From: JBDUCV01 sp040003255
GTDB lineage: Bacteria; Actinomycetota; Actinomycetes; Mycobacteriales; Jatrophihabitantaceae
DNA: 64,000 bases
Direction: 5' to 3'
NCBI GenBank assembly: GCA_040003255.1
Contig: JBDUCV010000001.1
Coordinates: 27,455 to 91,454, forward strand
Position 1 is the stretch's first letter. Each line of letters opens with the position of its first letter. Both the position numbers and the translations under genes were made by a program. The notes beneath the pieces were generated by a model. It ran no database searches. It was not told where the DNA came from and saw only the letters and a program-made list of their open reading frames with translations. This document shows positions 51,955 through 59,996 of this stretch, one piece after another.

Positions 51955-52707
51955 CTAGGCCTCGACGGCTTCCAGGATCTCATCGCTCACGTCGAAGTTG
52001 GCGTAGACGTTCTGCACGTCGTCGCTGTCCTCGAGCGCGTCGACCAGGCGCAGGACCTTGCGGGCGCCGTCCTCGTCGAGCGGTACCTGAACGCTGGGTA
52101 GGAACGAGGCGTCGGCCGACTCGTAGTCGATGCCTGCCGCCTGCAACGCGGACCGAACTGGAACCAGATCGGCCGCCTCGCTGATCACCTCGAAGGAGTC
52201 GCCGAGGTCGTTGACTTGCTCTGCGCCAGCATCGAGCACAGCGGTGAGGATCTCGTCCTCGGAGGCGCCGTCCTTGGGAACGATGATCACACCCTTGCGG
52301 GTGAACAGATAGGCCACCGACCCCGGGTCGGCCATCGAGCCACCGTTGCGGCTCATCGCGATCCGCACCTCGCCCGCCGCCCGGTTGCGGTTGTCGGTCA
52401 GGCATTCAATCAGCACGGCAACCCCGTTCGGGCCGTAACCCTCGTAGATGATCGTCTGCCAGTCGGAGCCGCCCGCCTCGGCTCCGGAACCGCGCTTTAT
52501 CGCCCGCTCGATGTTGTCGAGAGGCACCGAGGTCTTGCGGGCCTTTTGGATCGCGTCGTACAGCGTCGGGTTACCGTCGGGGTCGCCACCGCCGGTGCGC
52601 GCCGCGACCTCGATGTTCTTGATCAGCTTTGCGAAGAGCTTGCCGCGCCTGGCGTCAACCACGGCCTTCTTGTGCTTGGTGGTCGCCCATTTGGAGTGGC
52701 CGCTCAT
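51955..52707 (-). CDS. YebC/PmpR family protein (TACO1-like)
   Basis: A 250-residue protein of the YebC family. [27 protein letters not shown] at the N-terminus and [22 protein letters not shown] near residue 85 are diagnostic. The family is annotated as transcriptional regulators, and members are also reported to help ribosomes translate proline stretches. ATG 52707 overlaps the pdxT stop by four bases (ATGA). It converges on the M50 protease gene. Confidence 0.95.
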   Translation of the reverse strand: MSGHSKWATTKHKKAVVDARRGKLFAKLIKNIEVAARTGGGDPDGNPTLYDAIQKARKTSVPLDNIERAIKRGSGAEAGGSDWQTIIYEGYGPNGVAVLIECLTDNRNRAAGEVRIAMSRNGGSMADPGSVAYLFTRKGVIIVPKDGASEDEILTAVLDAGAEQVNDLGDSFEVISEAADLVPVRSALQAAGIDYESADASFLPSVQVPLDEDGARKVLRLVDALEDSDDVQNVYANFDVSDEILEAVEA

Positions 52708-53297
52708 CGAATACCCCTCACGATGTCGCAAAAGTATGCGTGCACGCGCCCGTCACCCGTCAGCTCGGGGTGGAACGACGTGGCCAGCAGTGAACGCTGG
52801 CGGACTGCCACGATTCTACCGTTGGCTCCCACTCGGCCGATCGGCGTCGCCGCCGGCCCCACCGATTCCACCCACGGCGCCCGGATAAAGACCGCGTGCA
52901 ACGGCGGCCCAGCCAGCCCATCGAGCGCGATGTCCTCCTCGAAGGAGTCCACCTGACGGCCAAAAGCGTTGCGCCGCACGGTGATGTCCATCCCGCCGAT
53001 CGTGTTTCGCTGGTCCGACGCGTCGACGAGCCGGTCAGCAAGAAGGATCATCCCGGCGCACGAGCCATACACCGGCAGGCCGGCCGCGATCCGGTCGCGC
53101 AGCGGTTCGAGCAGCCCAAACGTCCGGGCCAGCTTGGCGATCGTTGTCGACTCCCCGCCCGGCATCACCAGGCCGTCGACGGCGGCCAGCTCGCCCGGCC
53201 GGCGCACTGCAACGGGGTGCGCCCCCGCTGCCTGCAGCGCTGCGACGTGCTCGCGCACGTCACCCTGCAACGCCAGCACACCGATCGTCAGGGGCAC
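52704..53297 (-). CDS. pdxT: Pyridoxal 5'-phosphate synthase glutaminase subunit
   Basis: A 197-residue class I glutaminase supplying ammonia to Pdx[13 protein letters not shown] begins the protein, GGEST near residue 50 forms the oxyanion region, the nucleophile is Cys in GSCAGMI near 80, and His/Glu are in SFHPELTGD near 175. GTG 53297 gives the usual start; a TTG at 53306 is also possible. It is separated from pdxS by a methyltransferase gene. Confidence 0.95.
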   Translation of the reverse strand: MPLTIGVLALQGDVREHVAALQAAGAHPVAVRRPGELAAVDGLVMPGGESTTIAKLARTFGLLEPLRDRIAAGLPVYGSCAGMILLADRLVDASDQRNTIGGMDITVRRNAFGRQVDSFEEDIALDGLAGPPLHAVFIRAPWVESVGPAATPIGRVGANGRIVAVRQRSLLATSFHPELTGDGRVHAYFCDIVRGIR

Positions 53298-53363
53298 AGC
53301 GATCAAGGGTAAGCGCGGCGCCGACGACCGACCCGCGCCGATCCGCGAGACGTGGACCGGTAA

Positions 53364-54326
53364 CTAGAGCGCGAAATCCCAGTAGGCGCCGTGACGTGGA
53401 TAGCTCAGTTGGCAGCACGAGCAGGCGGCCTCGTCTAGTGTCCAGTCCAGCTCGCCACGACATGACGGGCAGCACATCCTCGCCGCCAGCGCGCCGAGCC
53501 GTGGATCAATAAAACGCGGCGGTGGGTTATCCACGGCGGCGATGCACTGCTTGCGCGTGGCGCGAACCAGCTGATTCGGACCCCACCAGCCCCGACCGAC
53601 CCGTTGGACCATCGCCTCGAGCGATTGCACGACAGGCCCGAGGGCCGTGACGCCCGGACCCGGCAGTAGTTGGTCCCACCGGCGAAAGTTGTTGACGCTG
53701 GCAGCGATTTCGCTGTGCCAGCCCAGTTCGGCCAGCTGCTCGCGGACGGCCCGCAGGTGGAAGGAATGGAACGGGTAGGACGTCTCGCCACTTACCCGGG
53801 GTGCCCGGTCGCGCAACTCGGTCCGTTCGCCGTGCAGCAGTGCACGGGTCCGCGCGAGCAGATGGTGCTTGATCGGGATATCGAGGATCGCCCAGCCGCC
53901 GACCGTGCGCAGCATCTCGGGCAAGGCGCCATTGAGGTCGGGCAGGTGGTGCAGCAGGCGCACGGCGAGCGCCGCATCGAAAGCGCCGGTTTGAAACGGC
54001 AGCCCGTTTACATCGGCCCGGACGAGGTGCATCCGTCCGGACAGCACGTCCCAGCCGTGCAGATCAGCCGCCCGCTCGAGGTTGCTGGTCGAATAATCGA
54101 CAAGCACGCTGTGCTCGGCCACCGACCGGTAGTGCTCGGCGTTTCGGCCGTAGCCGCCGCCCAGGTCGACCAGCCAGCCGCAGGGCGGCAGCCGGTCGAA
54201 CAGCCGACCGAGGACGTCGGCCTCGGCGCGCTGTTCGTAATCGCGGCCGGCCCAATACGTGCGGTAGTCGTAGCCGTCGCTGTCGTAGTCGGCAATCGCC
54301 GGACGGGCGTCGTGCGTGACGGACAT
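53364..54326 (-). CDS. SAM-dependent methyltransferase with C-terminal zinc-ribbon (Trm112-like) domain
   Basis: A 320-residue protein from ATG 54326. The class I SAM motif is LVDLGGGYGRN (residues 52-62), motif II region HLVRADVNGLPFQTGAFDAALAVRLLHHLPD near 105-135. The last 37 residues carry CPSC (286-289) and CSCC (302-305), ending HGAYWDFAL, like the Trm112 zinc ribbon that activates several methyltransferases. The substrate is unknown; a tRNA, protein or small molecule are all possible. It interrupts the usual pdxS-pdxT pair. Confidence 0.82.
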   Translation of the reverse strand: MSVTHDARPAIADYDSDGYDYRTYWAGRDYEQRAEADVLGRLFDRLPPCGWLVDLGGGYGRNAEHYRSVAEHSVLVDYSTSNLERAADLHGWDVLSGRMHLVRADVNGLPFQTGAFDAALAVRLLHHLPDLNGALPEMLRTVGGWAILDIPIKHHLLARTRALLHGERTELRDRAPRVSGETSYPFHSFHLRAVREQLAELGWHSEIAASVNNFRRWDQLLPGPGVTALGPVVQSLEAMVQRVGRGWWGPNQLVRATRKQCIAAVDNPPPRFIDPRLGALAARMCCPSCRGELDWTLDEAACSCCQLSYPRHGAYWDFAL

Positions 54327-54387
54327 CTGGCCTCGCTCCCGGGTTGTCTTACCCAGGGTGGACCCGACGGCGGGCTGCGAGCTGGCA

Positions 54388-54416
54388 TTGACGCGGCGTG
54401 TCGCGGCTGTTAAGTG
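54388..54416 (+). promoter_or_regulatory. Promoter-like sequence pointing against pdxS
   Basis: TTGACG (54388-54393), a 17-base spacer and TAAGTG (54411-54416) on the plus strand. A transcript would run antisense into the 3' end of pdxS. No protein-coding gene follows on this strand. Confidence 0.3.
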
Positions 54417-54461
54417 TGGTACGAGCGTGGCAGAGGATGTCGGAGTGACGGAGGACAGCAC

Positions 54462-55361
54462 TTACCAGCCGCGGTCGGCCAGCCGGTGCGACTGCGGAAT
54501 TTCCGCGACGTTGATGCCGACCATCGCCTCGCCGAGCCCTCGCGACACCTTGGCGATCACATCGGGGTCATCGTAGAAAGTCGTCGCCTTGACGATCGCC
54601 TCGGCGCGCTGCGCTGGATTGCCGGACTTGAAGATGCCGGAGCCGACGAAGACCCCTTCGGCGCCCAGCTGCATCATGATTGCCGCGTCGGCCGGGGTGG
54701 CGATCCCACCGGCTGTGAACAGCACCACCGGCAGCTTGCCTGCCCGGGCAACCTCGGCGACGAGCTCGTAAGGCGCCTGCAGCTCCTTGGCCGCGACGAA
54801 CAGTTCGTCCTCGGCCAGCGAGCTGAGCCGTCTGATCTCGCCCCGGATCGCGCGCATGTGCGTGGTCGCGTTCGAAATGTCGCCCGTGCCGGCCTCGCCT
54901 TTGGAACGGATCATTGCCGCACCCTCGGTAATCCGCCGCAATGCCTCGCCAAGGTTGGTGGCCCCGCATACGAACGGCACGGTGAAGGCCCACTTGTCGA
55001 TGTGGTTGGCGTAGTCGGCCGGGGTGAGTACCTCGGACTCGTCCACGTAGTCGACGCCGAGAGATTGCAGCACCTGAGCCTCGACGAAGTGCCCGATCCG
55101 GGCCTTGGCCATCACCGGGATCGAGACGGTGCTCATGATGCTGTCGATCATGTCCGGGTCACTCATTCGCGAAACCCCGCCCTGTGCGCGGATGTCGGCG
55201 GGCACCCGTTCGAGCGCCATGACCGCGACGGCACCGGCATCCTCGGCGATCTTCGCCTGGTCGGCGGTGACGACGTCCATGATGACGCCGCCCTTGAGCA
55301 TCTCGGCCATGCCGCGCTTCACCCGAGCGGTGCCGATCTCGTGCTGGCTGTGGTCTGACAT
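54462..55361 (-). CDS. pdxS: Pyridoxal 5'-phosphate synthase lyase subunit
   Basis: A 299-residue TIM-barrel subunit that builds PLP from ribose 5-phosphate, glyceraldehyde 3-phosphate and ammonia from Pdx[19 protein letters not shown] holds the active-site region near residue 14-32; [29 protein letters not shown] near 79-107 and [30 protein letters not shown] near 210-240 are nearly invariant in the family. The C-terminus is also standard. Confidence 0.98.
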   Translation of the reverse strand: MSDHSQHEIGTARVKRGMAEMLKGGVIMDVVTADQAKIAEDAGAVAVMALERVPADIRAQGGVSRMSDPDMIDSIMSTVSIPVMAKARIGHFVEAQVLQSLGVDYVDESEVLTPADYANHIDKWAFTVPFVCGATNLGEALRRITEGAAMIRSKGEAGTGDISNATTHMRAIRGEIRRLSSLAEDELFVAAKELQAPYELVAEVARAGKLPVVLFTAGGIATPADAAIMMQLGAEGVFVGSGIFKSGNPAQRAEAIVKATTFYDDPDVIAKVSRGLGEAMVGINVAEIPQSHRLADRGW

Positions 55362-55424
55362 GACGCCGATTCTACGGCGGCGGCGTGGGCCCGATCGCCA
55401 GCCGATCCGGCTTCGGTGGCCTGC

Positions 55425-56534
55425 TCAGCCCGACGTCAGCGGCTTGCCGTTCTCGGTCATCACGACCCATGCCCCGCCAGGCGCCAGCGGGATGATGTGG
55501 CCCTTGGCGTCACGGAACGTCGTTCCTGAGGCGAGAGTAGGCCGCGACCAGGTGCCGTCGATCCGGATGCCGTTGCGGAAGATCGATACCCTGCCGCGGC
55601 CGATGGACTTCGTGTAATGACCCGGGTTGCCCACCACGTCGATGTCCTGGTAGTTGGTGTAGCCCTGGCAGTACTGGACGATGACATTCGGGGTCGCCAC
55701 CGGTGCGCCGCTGGCCGCCGACTGAGGTGACCCGCCGACATAACGCAGGTAGCGTTTCAGCGAGGTATTCCACCGGAACGCGACCTGCGTGCCGCCGACT
55801 TGGGTTTGTAGCGATGTACCGCCTCGGGCGCCGGCTATACCCGCGGCGCTCCGCGCCCACGTCCAGCCGATGGACTTCGCCGCAGCACCACCAAGCCCGG
55901 ATGTCTGGGCCAGGTTGAGCATCAGGTTGTAAGGGGCTTGGCGGTTGTCGTCGCGGAAGAAGCCAGGGCCGCCGCGGTCGTTGATCGTGGACTTCAGGAT
56001 CGACCTGTCGAGCGTCGGCAGCGAGTCACCGCCGCCCCCGGAGGCGGCGATGGTGATGGCGCCGTACTGGCTCAGCAGCTCGATGTCACTCGCACGCACA
56101 CTGCGTACCGGGCCGACGATCGGCTTCTTGGTGTCATAGACCGCGATGAGCCGGGTGAGGCCAGCTTCGACCTGCTCGATATAGACGATGTCAGCTTGGT
56201 CGATGCCCACCTGGGCCGCTCCGACCGACGTATCGTTGATCTTGACCGCCACCACCGGGCCCTTAACTGGTGCACCGATGCCGGTGAGCGGATTGACGAG
56301 CGCCGGTCGCGGCTTCGGTCGGGGGGTCGGCTTCGGCGTCGGCTTCGGTGTCGGGCTGGCCGTCGTGGTCGGCGCGAGGGCGACCGGTGACGGCGTCGAC
56401 TTCGGCTTTGAGTCGCTGCTAGCGAGGGCCACCCAGGAGCCGGCCACCCCGGCCACCACCACCACCGCGGCGACCGCGGCAGCGATCGCCTTGTGTCTGG
56501 TGGTGAGTTGACCGATCAGGTCGGGCAGGTTCAC
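55425..56534 (-). CDS. DUF3048 domain-containing exported protein (YerB-like)
   Basis: A 369-residue protein from GTG 56534, which has AGGAGG eight bases upstream. It has a short cytoplasmic start, a membrane segment (about residues 16-38), a Pro/Lys/Thr linker (about 45-78, PTPKPTPKPTPRPKPRP) and then the DUF3048 domain (about 80-365, LTGIGAPVKGPVVAVKINDT, then ADIVYIEQVEAGLTRLIAVYD). The function is unknown; family members lie outside the membrane. Its GTG overlaps the LemA-like gene stop (GTGA). Confidence 0.87.
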   Translation of the reverse strand: MNLPDLIGQLTTRHKAIAAAVAAVVVVAGVAGSWVALASSDSKPKSTPSPVALAPTTTASPTPKPTPKPTPRPKPRPALVNPLTGIGAPVKGPVVAVKINDTSVGAAQVGIDQADIVYIEQVEAGLTRLIAVYDTKKPIVGPVRSVRASDIELLSQYGAITIAASGGGGDSLPTLDRSILKSTINDRGGPGFFRDDNRQAPYNLMLNLAQTSGLGGAAAKSIGWTWARSAAGIAGARGGTSLQTQVGGTQVAFRWNTSLKRYLRYVGGSPQSAASGAPVATPNVIVQYCQGYTNYQDIDVVGNPGHYTKSIGRGRVSIFRNGIRIDGTWSRPTLASGTTFRDAKGHIIPLAPGGAWVVMTENGKPLTSG

Positions 56535-57085
56535 GGATGGGCCTCCTGGATGGATGGGTGCGTGTTCGGCGGTGCGGGAAAGCTCAATGTGTCGTCGATG
56601 TCGAAGAACTGCGGCAGCCCACGATGCCCTGCCAGGTGCAGGATCCGTGGCATCCGGCGGGAACGCAGGTTGCGCGTGTCGCGGACCGCGTCGTTGTAGA
56701 AACGCCGGGCGATACCGACCCGTACACACGCCTCGTGCAGTTCGCTCGCCTCGGTCGGACGAATGTTCGCGGGCTGGTCGGCCAGCGCTGCGATCGCCCT
56801 GCCGACCTGGTTCTCGGCACCCTCACGATCCGGCTCGGCGGCATTGAGGGCGGTAGAGACGGTGCGCTCATAGCGGCCGGTCTCGGCACGCGAAACTTGG
56901 CCGGCGCCGGATTCCACCACTTGCAGAAGTGCCGCGGCGCGACGGACGAGCTGGGCGTCGAGGGCGGCCTGGGCGGCATCGACCCGCGCGTGTAACCGGT
57001 CCAGGCGAGTGAGGGTGAAAGTCACCCATACGGTGAGTAACACGGCCAGGACGACGGCCGCAACCAACCAGCCGACGGACAACAT
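56531..57085 (-). CDS. LemA-like membrane protein
   Basis: A 184-residue protein with an N-terminal membrane helix (about residues 5-27), a helical stretch DRLHARVDAAQAALDAQLVRRAAALLQVVE and ARRFYNDAVRDTRNLRSRRMPR, which resemble the LemA fold. The function is unknown. The corresponding position in M. tuberculosis, next to pimA, holds Rv2609c. It overlaps the DUF3048 gene by four bases, so the two may form a membrane pair. Confidence 0.75.
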   Translation of the reverse strand: MLSVGWLVAAVVLAVLLTVWVTFTLTRLDRLHARVDAAQAALDAQLVRRAAALLQVVESGAGQVSRAETGRYERTVSTALNAAEPDREGAENQVGRAIAALADQPANIRPTEASELHEACVRVGIARRFYNDAVRDTRNLRSRRMPRILHLAGHRGLPQFFDIDDTLSFPAPPNTHPSIQEAHP

Positions 57086-57133
57086 GGCTGCCCAGGGTAG
57101 GTGACTGACGTTAGCCGGCCGACAGCACCCGGG

Positions 57134-58258
57134 TTAGAGCGCCGGCGGCGCCCCTGCAATGGCCAATTCGTAGACCCTCAGCACAGACCCGACTACGACC
57201 GACCAGTCGAACGCCGCGACGGCCTCTGCCCCGTGTTCGACCAGCCGCTGCCGGAGCGCCGCGTCGTCCAGCACCGGGACAAGCGCTGCGGCCAGGGCCT
57301 CGGGATCACCTGTCGCGAACAGGGCACCTGCGGCGCCGTCCGCCAAGACCCGCCGGAACGCCTCGAGATCGCTCGCGACTACCGGCGTACGGGCCGCCAT
57401 AGCCTCGAGCAGGATGATGCCGAAGCTCTCCTGGCCGGTGTTCGGGGCACAGTAGACGTCGACCGTGCGCAGCATGCGGGCTTTTTCCGGCTCGCTGACC
57501 TGGCCGAGAAGATCGACTCGATCGGTGAGGATGGCCGGCAGCTCGCTGCGGAACTTGTCCTGGTCGCCCCGCCCGGCGACCACCAGCCGCAGGTCGCGAC
57601 GAGTGGGGGCGAGCATCTCAAGGGCCGCGACCAGCACATCCATGCCCTTGCGCGGCTCGTCGAAGCGCCCGATAAAGCCGATCCGCTGCGTATTGACAGC
57701 CATCGGGCGCGCTGCGGCGGAGGCGAAGCGCCGCACCGAAACGCCGTTCGGGATCACCACCGCGTCAGCGCCGAGATGCTCGACGATCACCTTCCGTGCC
57801 GCATCAGAAACCGCGATTCGCCCGGACAGCTTCTCGAGGAACGGCTGCAGCATGGTGTCGAACATCAACAAGAACCGCGATCGGGTGGTCGCCGCGTGGA
57901 ACGTCCCGACGAGCGGGCCGTCGTGAATCATGCAGGTGAGCAGCGACAGGCTGGGCGGAGCCGGCTCGTGGACGTGAACGACGTCGAACGCCCCGTCGCG
58001 CAACCAGCGCCGCACCCGCGCAGCCGACAGCAACCCGAACTGCAACCGCGCGACCGAACCGTTGTAGGGGACGGGCACCGCCTTGCCTGCGACCGAGACA
58101 TAGGCCGGCAACCCGGGCATATCGTCGTCGCCTGGGGCGAGCACGGCGACATGGTGTCCGAGCCCGATCAATGTCTCGGCGAGGTCGCGGACGTGCGCCT
58201 GTACTCCCCCCGGGATGTCCCAGGAGTAAGGGCAGACGATGCCGATGCGCATCTTCAC
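57134..58258 (-). CDS. pimA: Phosphatidylinositol alpha-mannosyltransferase
   Basis: A 374-residue GT4 glycosyltransferase that adds the first mannose to phosphatidylinositol from GDP-mannose. The N-terminus MRIGIVCPYSWDIPGGVQAHVRDLAETL (GGVQ near residues 17-20) is that of PimA. The EX7E motif is ESFGIILLEAMA near 275-286, and GRFDEPRKGMDVL lies near 200. It follows patA with a four-base overlap (ATGA), the pgsA-patA-pimA order of mycobacteria. Confidence 0.93.
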   Translation of the reverse strand: MKMRIGIVCPYSWDIPGGVQAHVRDLAETLIGLGHHVAVLAPGDDDMPGLPAYVSVAGKAVPVPYNGSVARLQFGLLSAARVRRWLRDGAFDVVHVHEPAPPSLSLLTCMIHDGPLVGTFHAATTRSRFLLMFDTMLQPFLEKLSGRIAVSDAARKVIVEHLGADAVVIPNGVSVRRFASAAARPMAVNTQRIGFIGRFDEPRKGMDVLVAALEMLAPTRRDLRLVVAGRGDQDKFRSELPAILTDRVDLLGQVSEPEKARMLRTVDVYCAPNTGQESFGIILLEAMAARTPVVASDLEAFRRVLADGAAGALFATGDPEALAAALVPVLDDAALRQRLVEHGAEAVAAFDWSVVVGSVLRVYELAIAGAPPAL

Positions 58259-59208
58259 ACCCGCGCGGCCACCCGCGCCGGGTCGAGGTCGGCCAGCCAG
58301 AGCTTCTGCAGCATGTGCCAGTCAGCGGGGTGCCGGGCGATCTCCGCGGCGAACCAGTCGGCCAGGGCCTGGGTGCCGGCCTGGACGCGGTCGCGCAAGC
58401 GTCCGCCGGTGAGGTCGATCGGCGCGCCGATCCGTTCGCCCCAGCCGGGGCCATTCGGGCCCTCCGAGCCATCGGTGAACCACATGCTAACCGGCAGCAA
58501 CGGGGCGCCGGTGGTGGCCGCGAGCAGCGCCGGCCCCGGCGGCATGCGCGCCGGCTCGCCGAAGAACTGCACCTCGACGCCGCTGCGGGACAGATCCCGG
58601 TCGCCGACAAGGGCGACGCAGCCGCCACCCCGCAGCCGCTCCGCCAGCACGTCGGTGACCGGACGTTCGCCGCGAGTCAGCGGCAGCACTTCCATGCCGA
58701 TTCCGTTGCGGTAGGCGACGAAGCGGTCGTAGAGCGATTCGGGCTTGAGCCGCTCGGCGACCGTGGTAAACGGCACGCCGTGGTGGATCAGCCACACCGC
58801 ACCGACGTCCCAGTTACCCATGTGCGGTAGGGCGAGTACTACTCCGCGTCCGGCGGCCATCGCGGCATCGAGCTGCTCGGCGCCCGTCATGTTGGCATCA
58901 GCCCGGGCCGCTATCGCCCGGTGATCCATGCTGGGCAGCCGGAAGGTCTCGAGCCAGTATCGGGCATAAGAGCGCAACGAGTTGCCGACCAGCTCATCGA
59001 GCTGCGACTCCGGCGCGGACGGGCCCAACACGCGGCGCAGGTTCCGGCGAAGCTGGCGGGCACCTGCGCCATTACGTGCTGTCGCAGCATCCGCGGCGGC
59101 CCGGAATGCGCGGGTCGCAATCGGTGCGGGCACCGACTTGATCGCGGTCCAACCGGCCGCGAAGCCGAGATCGACCGCGCTCGCCCGCAGGTTCGGCAAG
59201 GTCAGCAT
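58255..59208 (-). CDS. patA: Phosphatidylinositol mannoside acyltransferase
   Basis: A 317-residue LpxL/HtrB-family acyltransferase that adds a fatty acid to PIM. The catalytic motif HMGNWD is at residues 129-134 (HX4D), and FFGEPARMPPGPALLA near 205 is the second conserved block. The N-terminal region is amphipathic. It follows pgsA by four bases and overlaps pimA by four bases, supporting the PIM function. Confidence 0.92.
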   Translation of the reverse strand: MLTLPNLRASAVDLGFAAGWTAIKSVPAPIATRAFRAAADAATARNGAGARQLRRNLRRVLGPSAPESQLDELVGNSLRSYARYWLETFRLPSMDHRAIAARADANMTGAEQLDAAMAAGRGVVLALPHMGNWDVGAVWLIHHGVPFTTVAERLKPESLYDRFVAYRNGIGMEVLPLTRGERPVTDVLAERLRGGGCVALVGDRDLSRSGVEVQFFGEPARMPPGPALLAATTGAPLLPVSMWFTDGSEGPNGPGWGERIGAPIDLTGGRLRDRVQAGTQALADWFAAEIARHPADWHMLQKLWLADLDPARVAARV

Positions 59209-59212
59209 CGGC

Positions 59213-59830
59213 TCACACCGACGTCTCGGTGCGTGACTGCCGCCAGACGGTCGCCAGCCGCTGCGCGACGGTAATCGTGGACGCGGCTACCAGAATCCAA
59301 AGTGCCGCCGCCTGCACGTAGGGCACGTGCAAGTGCTCCCCCGACAAACCCGTCCCGACGAGCACAATGATTAGCCGCTCGGTGCGCTCGGCGAAGCCGA
59401 CCGTCGCAGTCAAGCCGAGTCCCTCGGCGCGGGCGCGGATATAGGACGTGAGGAAGCCCAGCACCAGGCAGAGCAGCGCGGCGGCCAACATCCAGGGTTG
59501 ATCGTGCCATGCGAAGAACCAGCCGATGGAGCCGAACACCGCGGCATCGGCGACCCGGTCGGCGGTGGAGTCGAGCACCGCGCCGAACTTCGTTGTCTTG
59601 CCGCTCGCCCGGGCGACAGCTCCGTCGACCGCATCGAGCATGACGAAGGCCCAGATCAGCAGCGTGCCGGATAGCCACCAGCCATGGGTGAAGAAGATCA
59701 GCGCGGCGGCGGTGGCGCCGATCGTGCCGATGGCCGTGATCGCGTCCGGGGTGACACCGGCGCGCGCGAGCCAGCTTCCGAGCGGGATGAGCGTCCTGCC
59801 GACGAAAGCCCGGGCGTGGGCGGTGAGCAC
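59213..59830 (-). CDS. pgsA: Phosphatidylinositol phosphate synthase
   Basis: A 205-residue membrane CDP-alcohol phosphotransferase. The eight-residue signature is complete: Asp66, Asp69-Gly70, Ala73-Arg74, Gly83, Asp87, Asp91. Six hydrophobic segments are visible. In actinobacteria carrying patA and pimA directly after it, this enzyme joins CDP-diacylglycerol and inositol phosphate. It starts with GTG 59830. It diverges from the EF-G-like gene across a 166-base gap. Confidence 0.92.
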   Translation of the reverse strand: MLTAHARAFVGRTLIPLGSWLARAGVTPDAITAIGTIGATAAALIFFTHGWWLSGTLLIWAFVMLDAVDGAVARASGKTTKFGAVLDSTADRVADAAVFGSIGWFFAWHDQPWMLAAALLCLVLGFLTSYIRARAEGLGLTATVGFAERTERLIIVLVGTGLSGEHLHVPYVQAAALWILVAASTITVAQRLATVWRQSRTETSV

Positions 59831-59996
59831 GCGGTGTAGTTCTCCTGTCTGAGGGCAACCGGCAGCCCGCCGGGTCGCCGGCTCACCCTATCCGGACCGA
59901 TCTGGCGGCATTGCTTGTCGGACAGCCGACCGCGGGTGTCGAATGCCGGGATCGGCTGTGATCGTCGGTCACCCGATTAAGGGAGAGGGCGTCCGG

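Noticed and set aside
53395..53470. tRNA-like string (tagctcagttggcagcacgagc) resembling a D-arm
   Set aside because: No acceptor-stem pairing and no T-arm (GGTTCGA-type) at the right distance; it lies inside the 3' end of the methyltransferase gene, where it encodes the zinc-ribbon region.
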